Of a DNA stretch of 13,188 bases, positions 5,923 through 13,188 are shown one piece after another. The translations under genes and the position numbers were made by a program. The DNA is taken from contig DATKOD010000009.1 in the NCBI GenBank assembly GCA_035524755.1, forward strand, positions 1 through 13,188, written 5' to 3'. Below the pieces are notes generated by a model. The model did not search any database and was not told the origin of the DNA. It worked only from the letters and a program-made list of their open reading frames with translations. The first letter of the stretch is position 1. The number at the start of each line of letters is the position of its first letter. This stretch comes from JAGOPO01 sp035524755 (lineage in GTDB: Bacteria > Patescibacteriota > Minisyncoccia > 2-02-FULL-40-12 > GWA2-44-9).

Positions 5923-7512
5923 CTACGGAACCGTGATGAGTCGTGATCCGGTCATTTCTCCCGGCTTCTCCAGGCCCAATATGTAGAGCACCGATGGTGC
6001 GATATCCACAAGCGTTCCGATCGGCGATTCTTGTGCGAGCGATTCGAGGGTCTTGCCGGAGCCATCACCCTTCTCCAGCCCGGGCACGATGAAGATCACG
6101 GGAACGCTTCGTGCCGAATGCTGCGTGTCATTGCCGCCGGTCAGCGGGTCGATGAGTTCCTCGGCGTTCCCGTGGTCAGCAGTGATGACGATTGCGCTTT
6201 CTTTGTCCTTCATGATGACGCCGATGAGTTTCTTCAGGGATTCATCCGTGATGCGTATCGCCTTCTCGGTCGACTTCAGGTCGCCGGCGTGTCCGATCAT
6301 GTCGGGGTTCGCGAAATTGACTACATAGAGTCTTGATGCATCTTTTGCATGCTCCTCCACGGACTCCACGATTTTTGCCGCCGACATCTCCGGATGCTCA
6401 ATGTACTCCCGTCCCTTCATCATCCGGGACGAAACGATGTCACGCCGCTCTCCGGGGAATGCCGTGATGCACCCGCCGTTGAAGAAGTTCGTCACATGCG
6501 CTTCCTTTTCTTTCTCGGCGATACGCCACTGCCCCCAGCCTTTTTCGGATACGATCTGCCCGAGCGTGTTCGGCAGGTCCGGCGCCGCATAGGCGTACGG
6601 AACCGTGTATTCTTCTGCGTATTTCGTCATTGTCACCACTTTGACGTTTTTAGGCGGTCGGACTCTGTCGAAAGAATCGAAATGAGCGCCGAGTACGAAC
6701 GGAGCCGCTAATTGACGGACACGGTCATTGCGGAAATCGAAGAAGATGAACGCATCGCCGTCGGCCACCGCACCTACCGGCTTGCCGTCTGCGACGACCG
6801 TGGCAGGTTTCACGGAATAGTCCGTTTCCCCTGCCGCGTACGCCTTCTTCAGGTATGGCTCAACGTCCATGATAGGCGGTGCATCGCCCAGTACGACCGA
6901 ATGCCACACCTGCTCGGTGAGTTTCCAGTTGTTGATGCGGTCCATCGCGTAGCTTCGTCCCTGCACCGATGCGAACCGGGCCCCCGCCTTCTTCATGAAC
7001 GGCTCCAGCGTATGGACGACGTTCACCGCATCCTGCGGCGGCATATCCTGACCATCGGCGATGAAATGGATGAACACGTGTTCGATGCTGTTCCGGTGCG
7101 CCATTTCCAGGAGAGCGATGAGATGGTCGACGTGGGAATGGATGCCGCCCGGACTGGTGCACCCCATCAGATGGAGCGCGGATTTGTTGGTTTTCGCGTG
7201 CTTCATCGCCTCCATGAGCGCGGGATTCTTATAGAAATCACCGCTCCGTATCTCTCCGTTGATATGGGCGAGATCCTGGATGACGATGCGCCCGGTGCCG
7301 ATCGCCGAATGTCCGACCTCGGAATTTCCCGGCTGACCCCACGGCAGGCCCACGACGAGTCCTGCCGCATCGATGGCGAACGACGGATAGGTCGCCATCA
7401 TGGACTCCAAAAACGGCGCACCTGCGTTCAGGATGGCATTGCCGGGTTCGGGCCCGGCAAGACCGAATCCGTCCAAGATAATAAGGAAGACTTTTTTGAA
7501 CGGGATTGGCAT
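5923..7512 (-). CDS. gpmI: 2,3-bisphosphoglycerate-independent phosphoglycerate mutase
   Basis: Interconverts 3- and 2-phosphoglycerate in glycolysis, in the cytoplasm, with two Mn ions and a phosphoserine intermediate. From the ATG at 7512 it has 529 residues, slightly longer than the usual ~510. Visible motifs: ILDGFG (metal Asp ~14), GNSEVGHSAIGTGR (nucleophile Ser ~64), GGIHSHVDH (~122-130), DGQDMPP (~153-159), GRSYAMDR (~185-192), FFDFRNDRVRQL (~258-268), EKEAHVTNFFNGG (~335-347), NPDMIGHAGD (~402-411), TADHGNAEE (~444-452) and TQHSARSVPV (~463-472). The metal ligands are all present. Odd point: the family's DGRD is DGQD here, so a substrate-contact arginine (153 in the Bacillus enzyme, from memory) is Gln. 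The start at 7512 gives the normal N-terminus (MPIPFKKVFLIILDG) and overlaps the giant gene's stop as TGATG. An in-frame ATG at 7539 would add nine residues inside that gene. Stop is TAG. No own promoter seen. Confidence 0.95.
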   Translation of the reverse strand: MPIPFKKVFLIILDGFGLAGPEPGNAILNAGAPFLESMMATYPSFAIDAAGLVVGLPWGQPGNSEVGHSAIGTGRIVIQDLAHINGEIRSGDFYKNPALMEAMKHAKTNKSALHLMGCTSPGGIHSHVDHLIALLEMAHRNSIEHVFIHFIADGQDMPPQDAVNVVHTLEPFMKKAGARFASVQGRSYAMDRINNWKLTEQVWHSVVLGDAPPIMDVEPYLKKAYAAGETDYSVKPATVVADGKPVGAVADGDAFIFFDFRNDRVRQLAAPFVLGAHFDSFDRVRPPKNVKVVTMTKYAEEYTVPYAYAAPDLPNTLGQIVSEKGWGQWRIAEKEKEAHVTNFFNGGCITAFPGERRDIVSSRMMKGREYIEHPEMSAAKIVESVEEHAKDASRLYVVNFANPDMIGHAGDLKSTEKAIRITDESLKKLIGVIMKDKESAIVITADHGNAEELIDPLTGGNDTQHSARSVPVIFIVPGLEKGDGSGKTLESLAQESPIGTLVDIAPSVLYILGLEKPGEMTGSRLITVP

Positions 7513-10500
7513 CAGATCTTCAATGATTGCGTGATCCATCCCTTGCGTACGTCGAGCATGCGTTTGAGCTGCCGCGGCGGGATGACCGTTGCGGACGAGT
7601 ATGCGACAAGCTCGTAGGTCCCCCGGTTCACGATGAGGAAGTACCGGCCGCGCTCGTCGGATACCGTGAACGCGACGCGCTTGCCGGTCATGTCATTGAG
7701 CGTCACGAGCGTGAACGGCATCGGACGTCCGGTCTGTGCATCGGTGACGGTGCCGAACGGACGCTCCGTGATGCCGAACAACCGCAGCCACGCGGCGCCG
7801 AGGAACAAGCACACGGTCCCGAACGTGAACGGGTTTGGATTCACCAGGAAGCTGACCGGTATCATCACGAGGCCGATCCAGAAGCCTGCGTCGGCGACCG
7901 CGGCGACGCTCGCACCGAGCGCGATGGACGGTGACTTCAGCACCAACGGCGCCACCGACGGTTTCAGCGGGTCCATCGGGATGTCGAAGTTGATGAGCGT
8001 GTCCTGGCTGACCGTGATGAGCGCGCCGTAGTAGAGATTGCTGTACACGAAGGTATCGATGGACGGCGGCGTGAGAGACGGGAACCGGTATCCGCCGGAA
8101 CTCGCCACGATGAGGATCTGCACGTTTTGCGCCAGAAGTGATTCCGGCGTGGTCAAGAATCCGTAGCGGCCGTCGCGGTCCGCCGCACGCGTCTCCAGGA
8201 CACGGTGATTGCGGTCCAACAGCTGCACGGTGGCGAACGGGATGGGACGCTTCGTGTTCGCGTCATACACCGTACCCCACACCTTCTTACGCTTCGGGAG
8301 CAGTCCGAGACCGCCCAGGAGCCATTGCCACGCAAATGCGAACGTGCCTCCCAGACCGGAAGCGGATACGATCGGCACCAGCGCGGTGATCGCTGTCGCG
8401 ACGACCGCAACGGCTGAGACGACGGCCAACGGTGCTGCGACCGATTGCGCGGGCGCCAGTGCGGCGCCGATGGCCTGCACGGCGCCGATGATGCCCGAGA
8501 ATGGCGTTGACGGAATCGTCGGCGATATGACCGGTGAGGATACCGGTGCCGGCGAACCGCTCGGCATCGGACTTTCCGATGGTACCGGAGTGAGGCTCGG
8601 AACCGGCGTCGCGGACGGCGTAGGAGTCGGCGTCGCAGCGGCCAGGAGGATGCTGTCGGTGTAGATGTCCGACGTTAGATCGTCCAACGCAGCGCGGGTA
8701 CCCAGCGATGTATTGGTCACCGCGCCCGGCGCATAGTACTGCACGTAGACACGGTAGAGTCCTTGCGGACAGACTGCCGCACCGCTGCAGAGGTCCCACC
8801 CGGTCACCGATGATATGAACGGTCGTTCCGTCCCCGCCTTCAACGATGCGATGTTCGCTGACCCCGAGGATGAGGCCGCCTCGACCCCGACGATCATGGC
8901 TGATGTCAGCGGCGAAGTCCCTTCGAGCGGCGGGGAAACCGGCATGCCGTCCAACGGCGTCGTGAGCGTCTGCGGTTCGACGGGATCCGGCTGGCTCTTC
9001 ACGCCGCCGCCGCGCGACGCCAAGAGGTCCCGGTCTTCGGGTGCGAGGTCACTGCCGTTCACCGGCTTCATCGTGACACCGGGACCCGTGAACGGGCTGG
9101 AGAACGTCAGCCGGACGAATCTGCTGGATGTCCGGTCAGCCCCTGCATTGATGAGAATCGCCGGTTGCGGTGTCGGCGTGGGAGTCGGCGGACCGTACGT
9201 GATGGCGGCCTGATAGATAGGAGATGTCGTCGTGGTCCATCCCGCGGCCGGATTGATGAACTCCGCATACACGGTCCGCGTGCCGGCGTCACATGCGGGA
9301 AGTCCGAAACATAGGTTCCACGAAACCGTCGCCGAGTATGAGATCGGGTCGGCATCAGAGAGATCCGGCAGACTACTGACGAGCACCTGTGTGCCGGGCT
9401 GGTCGAACCACGGATTCAGGGTGAGCGTGACATCGGACGTGTCGGTCGTCGTCGCTCCGTTGTCGACGGTCATTCCTGATGTCGGCCACGATGACGTCGC
9501 AAGGTACGTGATGCTGCCCAGCGTCACCGGCGACGTGACACCGCCCGGTGCGCTGAACGTGGCGTAGACCGTGTACAGCCCCGACGGACAGTAGGTCGGA
9601 TCGGAACACAGGTACCACGACGGCATGACTTTCTGGAACGGTTGTACCGGTGCGGTCGGCAGTCCCTCGAGCGTATCCGCCACCTGCATCACCACGGAGC
9701 TCGATGCGACCTGCGGGAAGCCATGTGCAAAGGTCAATGTCACATGCGGATCGGTCGTGATGTTCGCTCCTCCGTTGATAGTCACCGAAGGACCTCCTGT
9801 TTGTTGCCCGAGGAGATCGATCGAGTCTTGGAACGTCGTGATGCCGGCAACTTGGACCGTCGCCGTCGCCGTCTGGACGCCGGACGTGACCGTGACGGTC
9901 TGCGTCGCGGTCTCCGTCGTGCCGTTGATGAACGTCGCACCGACTTGCGCACCGCTTCCGACGATGGTTCCGCCGGTTGCGCTCCATGAATACGCGCCCG
10001 TGCCCCCTGAGGCGCTGAGGATCGCGGTGACGTTCGGAAGTACGCTGACGGTCGCGGGAGAGACGACCAAGGGAGCCGGGGTTGGCGACGGTGTCGGAAC
10101 CGGCGTGGGAGTCGGCGTGGGAGCCGGCGGCACAGGAGTACCCCCGGGCCGTGGCGTCGGTGTCGGGACCGGTGATGGCGTAGGCACCGGGGTCGGCGGT
10201 GTCGCCGGTTCTGAACAGTAGCTGATGACTCCCCCGTGTTTGCCGGTGGCAATGCCGCGGCAGTCGGTCACATGGACGGTCGTGCCGTTCACCGCGACGT
10301 TGTGTCCCCCGCAGGTCGTGGAACCCGGCGGGCAATACGGCAATGCTGCACACCGGTCCGCGCAGAACGGCGGCGCGTTGTTCGCCGGAACCTTGCAGAC
10401 CCGGTTGATGCAATAGCCGCCGACCGCCGTGCAGTCGGCGTCGGTGAAGCAGTTCGTAAACGGCGAGCTGAACGTGTCGGCAAGCGTCTCGCGGAGCATC

Positions 10501-13188
10501 GAAACCGGAGACGGTACCGGCGTAGGAGTCGGTATGAGCGCCGGTGCGGGTATCGGCGTGTTCACATAGAAGCGGGCATAGACCGTGCGGCTGCCCGGAT
10601 TGCATGGCCCCTCGCCGCCGCCGAAGCACAGGTCCCACCCGACGGTTTGCTTCCAGGCCTGAATGATGTTGCCCGTCGCATCACGCTGTGGGAACGTGTA
10701 CGTGAACGGAGCGTAGGTGGAGAATGTCGGGTCATTGGAAAGGAGCACGCGGACCGTGCCGGCGAATGCGGAATCAGCGTTCGCGTTGAGCGTGACGAGC
10801 ACATTCCGAGTGCCGGTCGACGCCGCATCGCTGTTCACGGAGATGGAGACTGGAATGAACCCCGTCTGCGACACGGACGAGGGCGAGTGTGTTCCGCCTG
10901 CCGGTATCACAGTACCGAAATCCAACACTCGATTGTTGCTTTCATCGCTGACCCACAGTGCCGAATGCGCGGTGTCGTACGCCAGACCGTACGGATTGCT
11001 GAGCTTCACATCGCTCGTCCCGCCTGTGCTGCTCGAGTAATCGGTCTGTCCATACGCGTCTATGGCAGGCTGCCCGTCGGTGATCGAGCTCACATCGAAC
11101 ACCAGGACGCGATTGTTGTTGTAGTCGGACACGAACAGATGGCCGGAACCGGGGTCATAGACCGGCGCGGTACCGTCGTCCATACTTTCTTGCGCCGTCC
11201 CGGGCGAACCGGACGTGAAATTGGTCTGTCCGAGCACGTTGCTCGCGGACATTCCGTCCGTGATGGTCCCGGAAAGATCGAAGACGAGGATGCGATTGTT
11301 GTTCTGATCCGCGACATAGACGAGCTGATGCGCCTCATCAACGGCAACGCCGTCGGGATACGCCATTCCGGTCGGCGTTACGTTCGATCCGGCATCCGTG
11401 AACGTCGACTGACCCAACACGCAGGATGCAGCCATTCCGTCGGCGATGCCGGTCGTGGACGTCCCGTTGTTGCAGATGTCGATGGCATCGCCGGATGGTC
11501 GCACATCGAAGATGAGCACTCGACTGTTGCTGTAATCGCTCACGTAGAGGCGCTCTGTCGTGGCATCGAAGGCAAGGCCGGTGGGACTCGAGAAACCGTC
11601 TTGCGTCGTATGGCCGCCCGACGTGTCGAAATTCGGCTGGCCGAGAACGTGCACAGCGGGATCACCGTTATGGATGGTCGAAGTGTCGAAGACCAGGATA
11701 CGGTTGTTGCCCAAGGTGCCTTCCATCTCGGACACGAACAGCCGGTCGTTGACGGCGTCATATGCGAGTCCATCGGGTGCATCCATGCCGGTCTGGGATG
11801 TTGACGCTGTCTTCGTCGTGAACCCGCTCTGCCCCAACACGAAGTCCGCGGTATGGTCCTTCAATGTGTTCGATGTCGTGAGATTGTACACCAGCACGCG
11901 TGCATTTAGGGTATCGGCAACGAACAATCGATGGTGGACGGTATCCAGCGCGATGTGGCCAGGGATATTCAGGCCCTGTGCGTTCGGCGTGCCCCCGCCG
12001 TTGTCGGCCGTTGCTGCTGTGAATACCGGGTTGCCGCTCTCGTCAACATGGCCGACGACATCGACCGCATGCTTTTCCGGCAGCGGCGTGGGAGATGGGC
12101 CCGCCTCGCCGAACACCAAAACGCGGTAATTCGTGGGGTCAGCGATGAACAAACCACTGCCGTGTGAAAGTCCCGAAGGCGAGAAGGAAGATGCATCACC
12201 GCCGCCGGTGCCGGGGGTGGTGAAATCCGGAGCTCCATACACGTCGGTCGCATCCTGTCCGTTGGTGATATCGTCCATCGTCGTTCCGACGTCGAACACG
12301 AGGACGCGGTTGTTGTCCGCATCAGCGACGTACAACGAATGGATGGCCGGGTCGTATGAAAGGCCCGCGAGCGTACCGAAACATGCTGCGGTGAGACTAC
12401 CGCTGCAACCGTTGAAGGCAACGAACGCGTCCGGACCGTCCGCATGACCGAGTTCTTTGGATGCATCCTCTCCGTCCGCGAATCCCGGAGTAACGTCGAA
12501 GACGAGTACGCGGTAGGTCCCGTTATCGGCGGCGAACAGTCGCTGTCCCGTGGCGTCATATGCGAGACCTCCCGCTTCACCGTTGAAACAAGATGCGGAC
12601 GGTAACCCCGTACAGCCGTTCCCGGTGCTGAATCTGTCGCCGTCGGCCGGATATCCGAGTTCTTGCGATGCATCCTGCCCGTTCGTGATATCGTCCATCG
12701 TCGTTCCGACGTCGAACACGAGGACACGCCGATTGGCTCCGTCAGAAACGAAGAGCCGGTGGTTATCACCGTCGTATGCAAGCCCACGGATGTGGGATTT
12801 GAAGCAACTCGCAGTAGGGTCAGAACATCCCCCATAAGAGGTCATGTCGGGTTGTCCCAATTCCTTGCTCGCGGCCTCTCCGCTGGCCATGACACCCGGA
12901 GTCGCATCGAACACGAGGACACGCTGGTTCTGCTCGTCGGCGACGAAGAGACGATGGCCGCTCGAGTCGTACGTCAGTGCGTTCGGACCGTCCAGACTCG
13001 ACGCCGTATGGGCCGTGGAATCTGACATGAAATCCGGCTGACCGAGTACGATGGTCGGCGTGTGGCTGACCAGTGAATCGTCGGAGTTCAGGTCGTAGAC
13101 GAGCACACGATTGTTGGCCTGGTCGGACACGAACAACCGGTGGTCGACATTGTCGACGAGGACATCCGCCCCGGTGCCCGGGAGGATC
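7512..13188 (-). CDS. Giant NHL-propeller surface protein with C-terminal membrane module, N-terminus beyond the window
   Basis: About 1891 residues, open to the right edge. A possible TTG start at 13136 is only a Leu inside a repeat (HRLFVSD), so the real start is outside. Domains in order: about twelve NHL-like blades of 'GLAYD....RLFVSD..NNRVLVFD...VLGQ' (13188 to ~10910), which fall into two sets of six; a beta-sandwich repeat with W-x-L-C...C..G..TVYA (~10890-10545); a segment with ten cysteines (~10470-10210); a Pro/Thr linker; an Ig/PKD-like domain (~10075-9840); three more beta-sandwich repeats (~9830-8640), the last with a ~45-residue insertion; a second Pro/Ser/Thr linker (~8635-8510). 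The end is the membrane module also found in the WGENIGW protein: hydrophobic stretch to KRKK (~8445-8285), regulatory-like domain (VWGTVYD, KRPIPFA, DRDGRYGF; from 8282), two helices (~7905-7775) and a second domain (TGRPMPFTLV, FTVSDERGRY). Probably exported and membrane-anchored; ligand unknown. The stop overlaps the gpmI start. Confidence 0.92.
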   Translation of the reverse strand, partial: ILPGTGADVLVDNVDHRLFVSDQANNRVLVYDLNSDDSLVSHTPTIVLGQPDFMSDSTAHTASSLDGPNALTYDSSGHRLFVADEQNQRVLVFDATPGVMASGEAASKELGQPDMTSYGGCSDPTASCFKSHIRGLAYDGDNHRLFVSDGANRRVLVFDVGTTMDDITNGQDASQELGYPADGDRFSTGNGCTGLPSASCFNGEAGGLAYDATGQRLFAADNGTYRVLVFDVTPGFADGEDASKELGHADGPDAFVAFNGCSGSLTAACFGTLAGLSYDPAIHSLYVADADNNRVLVFDVGTTMDDITNGQDATDVYGAPDFTTPGTGGGDASSFSPSGLSHGSGLFIADPTNYRVLVFGEAGPSPTPLPEKHAVDVVGHVDESGNPVFTAATADNGGGTPNAQGLNIPGHIALDTVHHRLFVADTLNARVLVYNLTTSNTLKDHTADFVLGQSGFTTKTASTSQTGMDAPDGLAYDAVNDRLFVSEMEGTLGNNRILVFDTSTIHNGDPAVHVLGQPNFDTSGGHTTQDGFSSPTGLAFDATTERLYVSDYSNSRVLIFDVRPSGDAIDICNNGTSTTGIADGMAASCVLGQSTFTDAGSNVTPTGMAYPDGVAVDEAHQLVYVADQNNNRILVFDLSGTITDGMSASNVLGQTNFTSGSPGTAQESMDDGTAPVYDPGSGHLFVSDYNNNRVLVFDVSSITDGQPAIDAYGQTDYSSSTGGTSDVKLSNPYGLAYDTAHSALWVSDESNNRVLDFGTVIPAGGTHSPSSVSQTGFIPVSISVNSDAASTGTRNVLVTLNANADSAFAGTVRVLLSNDPTFSTYAPFTYTFPQRDATGNIIQAWKQTVGWDLCFGGGEGPCNPGSRTVYARFYVNTPIPAPALIPTPTPVPSPVSMLRETLADTFSSPFTNCFTDADCTAVGGYCINRVCKVPANNAPPFCADRCAALPYCPPGSTTCGGHNVAVNGTTVHVTDCRGIATGKHGGVISYCSEPATPPTPVPTPSPVPTPTPRPGGTPVPPAPTPTPTPVPTPSPTPAPLVVSPATVSVLPNVTAILSASGGTGAYSWSATGGTIVGSGAQVGATFINGTTETATQTVTVTSGVQTATATVQVAGITTFQDSIDLLGQQTGGPSVTINGGANITTDPHVTLTFAHGFPQVASSSVVMQVADTLEGLPTAPVQPFQKVMPSWYLCSDPTYCPSGLYTVYATFSAPGGVTSPVTLGSITYLATSSWPTSGMTVDNGATTTDTSDVTLTLNPWFDQPGTQVLVSSLPDLSDADPISYSATVSWNLCFGLPACDAGTRTVYAEFINPAAGWTTTTSPIYQAAITYGPPTPTPTPQPAILINAGADRTSSRFVRLTFSSPFTGPGVTMKPVNGSDLAPEDRDLLASRGGGVKSQPDPVEPQTLTTPLDGMPVSPPLEGTSPLTSAMIVGVEAASSSGSANIASLKAGTERPFISSVTGWDLCSGAAVCPQGLYRVYVQYYAPGAVTNTSLGTRAALDDLTSDIYTDSILLAAATPTPTPSATPVPSLTPVPSESPMPSGSPAPVSSPVISPTIPSTPFSGIIGAVQAIGAALAPAQSVAAPLAVVSAVAVVATAITALVPIVSASGLGGTFAFAWQWLLGGLGLLPKRKKVWGTVYDANTKRPIPFATVQLLDRNHRVLETRAADRDGRYGFLTTPESLLAQNVQILIVASSGGYRFPSLTPPSIDTFVYSNLYYGALITVSQDTLINFDIPMDPLKPSVAPLVLKSPSIALGASVAAVADAGFWIGLVMIPVSFLVNPNPFTFGTVCLFLGAAWLRLFGITERPFGTVTDAQTGRPMPFTLVTLNDMTGKRVAFTVSDERGRYFLIVNRGTYELVAYSSATVIPPRQLKRMLDVRKGWITQSLKI
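10075..10205 (-). repeat. Pro/Thr low-complexity linker coding repeat
   Basis: Irregular repeats built on ggcgtgggagtcggcgtggg on the plus strand encode a PT/PS/PV-rich linker of about 42 residues between the cysteine-rich segment and the Ig/PKD-like domain. A similar linker lies at ~8510-8635, before the membrane module. These are extended spacers and slippage-prone DNA. Confidence 0.7.
12265..12725 (-). repeat. Long direct repeat showing two-blade duplication in the propeller
   Basis: 41 identical bases at 12265-12305 and 12685-12725 lie exactly 420 bases (140 codons) apart, which is two propeller blades. They encode the same VLVFDVGTTMDDITNG stretch in blades 3 and 5, while the blade between them has a different sequence there. 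This suggests expansion by a two-blade unit or local gene conversion. Confidence 0.7.

Noticed and set aside
2846..7514. Recoding of TGA as glycine, as in some candidate-phylum lineages
   Set aside because: TGA ends several genes exactly at overlapping or adjacent starts of the next gene, so it acts as a stop.
7512..7539. Start of gpmI at the ATG at 7539
   Set aside because: It would add nine residues within the giant gene's end. The ATG at 7512 gives the family's usual N-terminus and a TGATG overlap.
6712..7617. Plus-strand open frame of 301 codons
   Set aside because: Antisense to gpmI, whose motifs are unmistakable.
9373..10638. Minus-strand open frame of 421 codons in another frame
   Set aside because: It overlaps the giant gene fully, is Arg/His-rich, and has no domain logic; the giant's frame carries the conserved repeats.
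10236..11804. Plus-strand open frame of 522 codons
   Set aside because: Antisense to clear NHL repeats of the giant gene. Its Arg/His-rich composition and repeating VRDGR-like pattern mirror the repeats on the other strand.
13134..13136. TTG at 13136 as the start of the giant protein
   Set aside because: The frame stays open to the window edge and continues a propeller blade (VDHRLFVSD), so the codon is an internal Leu.

Overview
The window is a GC-rich stretch (by eye) in which every gene I can support lies on the minus strand. It suggests a member of the candidate phyla radiation (Patescibacteria). This rests on recognition of protein types: 'WGENIGW' repeat proteins, NHL-propeller giants, 'NVGIGT' fibre proteins and membrane-linked carboxypeptidase-regulatory-like domains are typical of these genomes. 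I have no marker gene to confirm it. TGA serves as an ordinary stop in several genes, which argues against lineages that read TGA as glycine.

Read in the direction of transcription (high to low coordinates), the layout is as follows. (1) 13188 to 7512: the C-terminal ~1890 residues of a giant surface protein. It has two six-bladed NHL-type propellers, four cysteine-bearing beta-sandwich repeats, a ten-cysteine segment, an Ig/PKD-like domain, Pro/Thr linkers, and a C-terminal membrane module with two carboxypeptidase-regulatory-like domains. (2) 7512 to 5923: gpmI, cofactor-independent phosphoglycerate mutase, whose start overlaps the giant's stop (TGATG). (3) 5922 to 5691: an intergenic gap with a perfect hairpin, other small inverted repeats and a strong TATAAT promoter. 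(4) 5690 to 1: a tight four-gene operon. It encodes a 92-residue exported protein, a 579-residue WGENIGW-repeat protein ending in the same membrane module as the giant, a 275-residue membrane protein with one regulatory-like domain, and a long fibre-like protein with 'NVGIGT' repeats that runs off the left edge.

The operon looks like a cell-surface assembly. Two proteins (92 aa and the fibre) share an N-terminal exported module ('AGS-TP...FDSSG.xAD.NGS'). Two (giant and WGENIGW protein) share a C-terminal membrane module, and the 275-aa protein carries a single copy of its beta-sandwich. Junctions of -4, +2 and -4 nt, the lack of clear Shine-Dalgarno sites at most starts, and a promoter placed so that the first mRNA may be leaderless suggest one transcript read mainly by translational coupling. 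The function of the assembly (adhesion, host contact, surface layer) cannot be read from the sequence.
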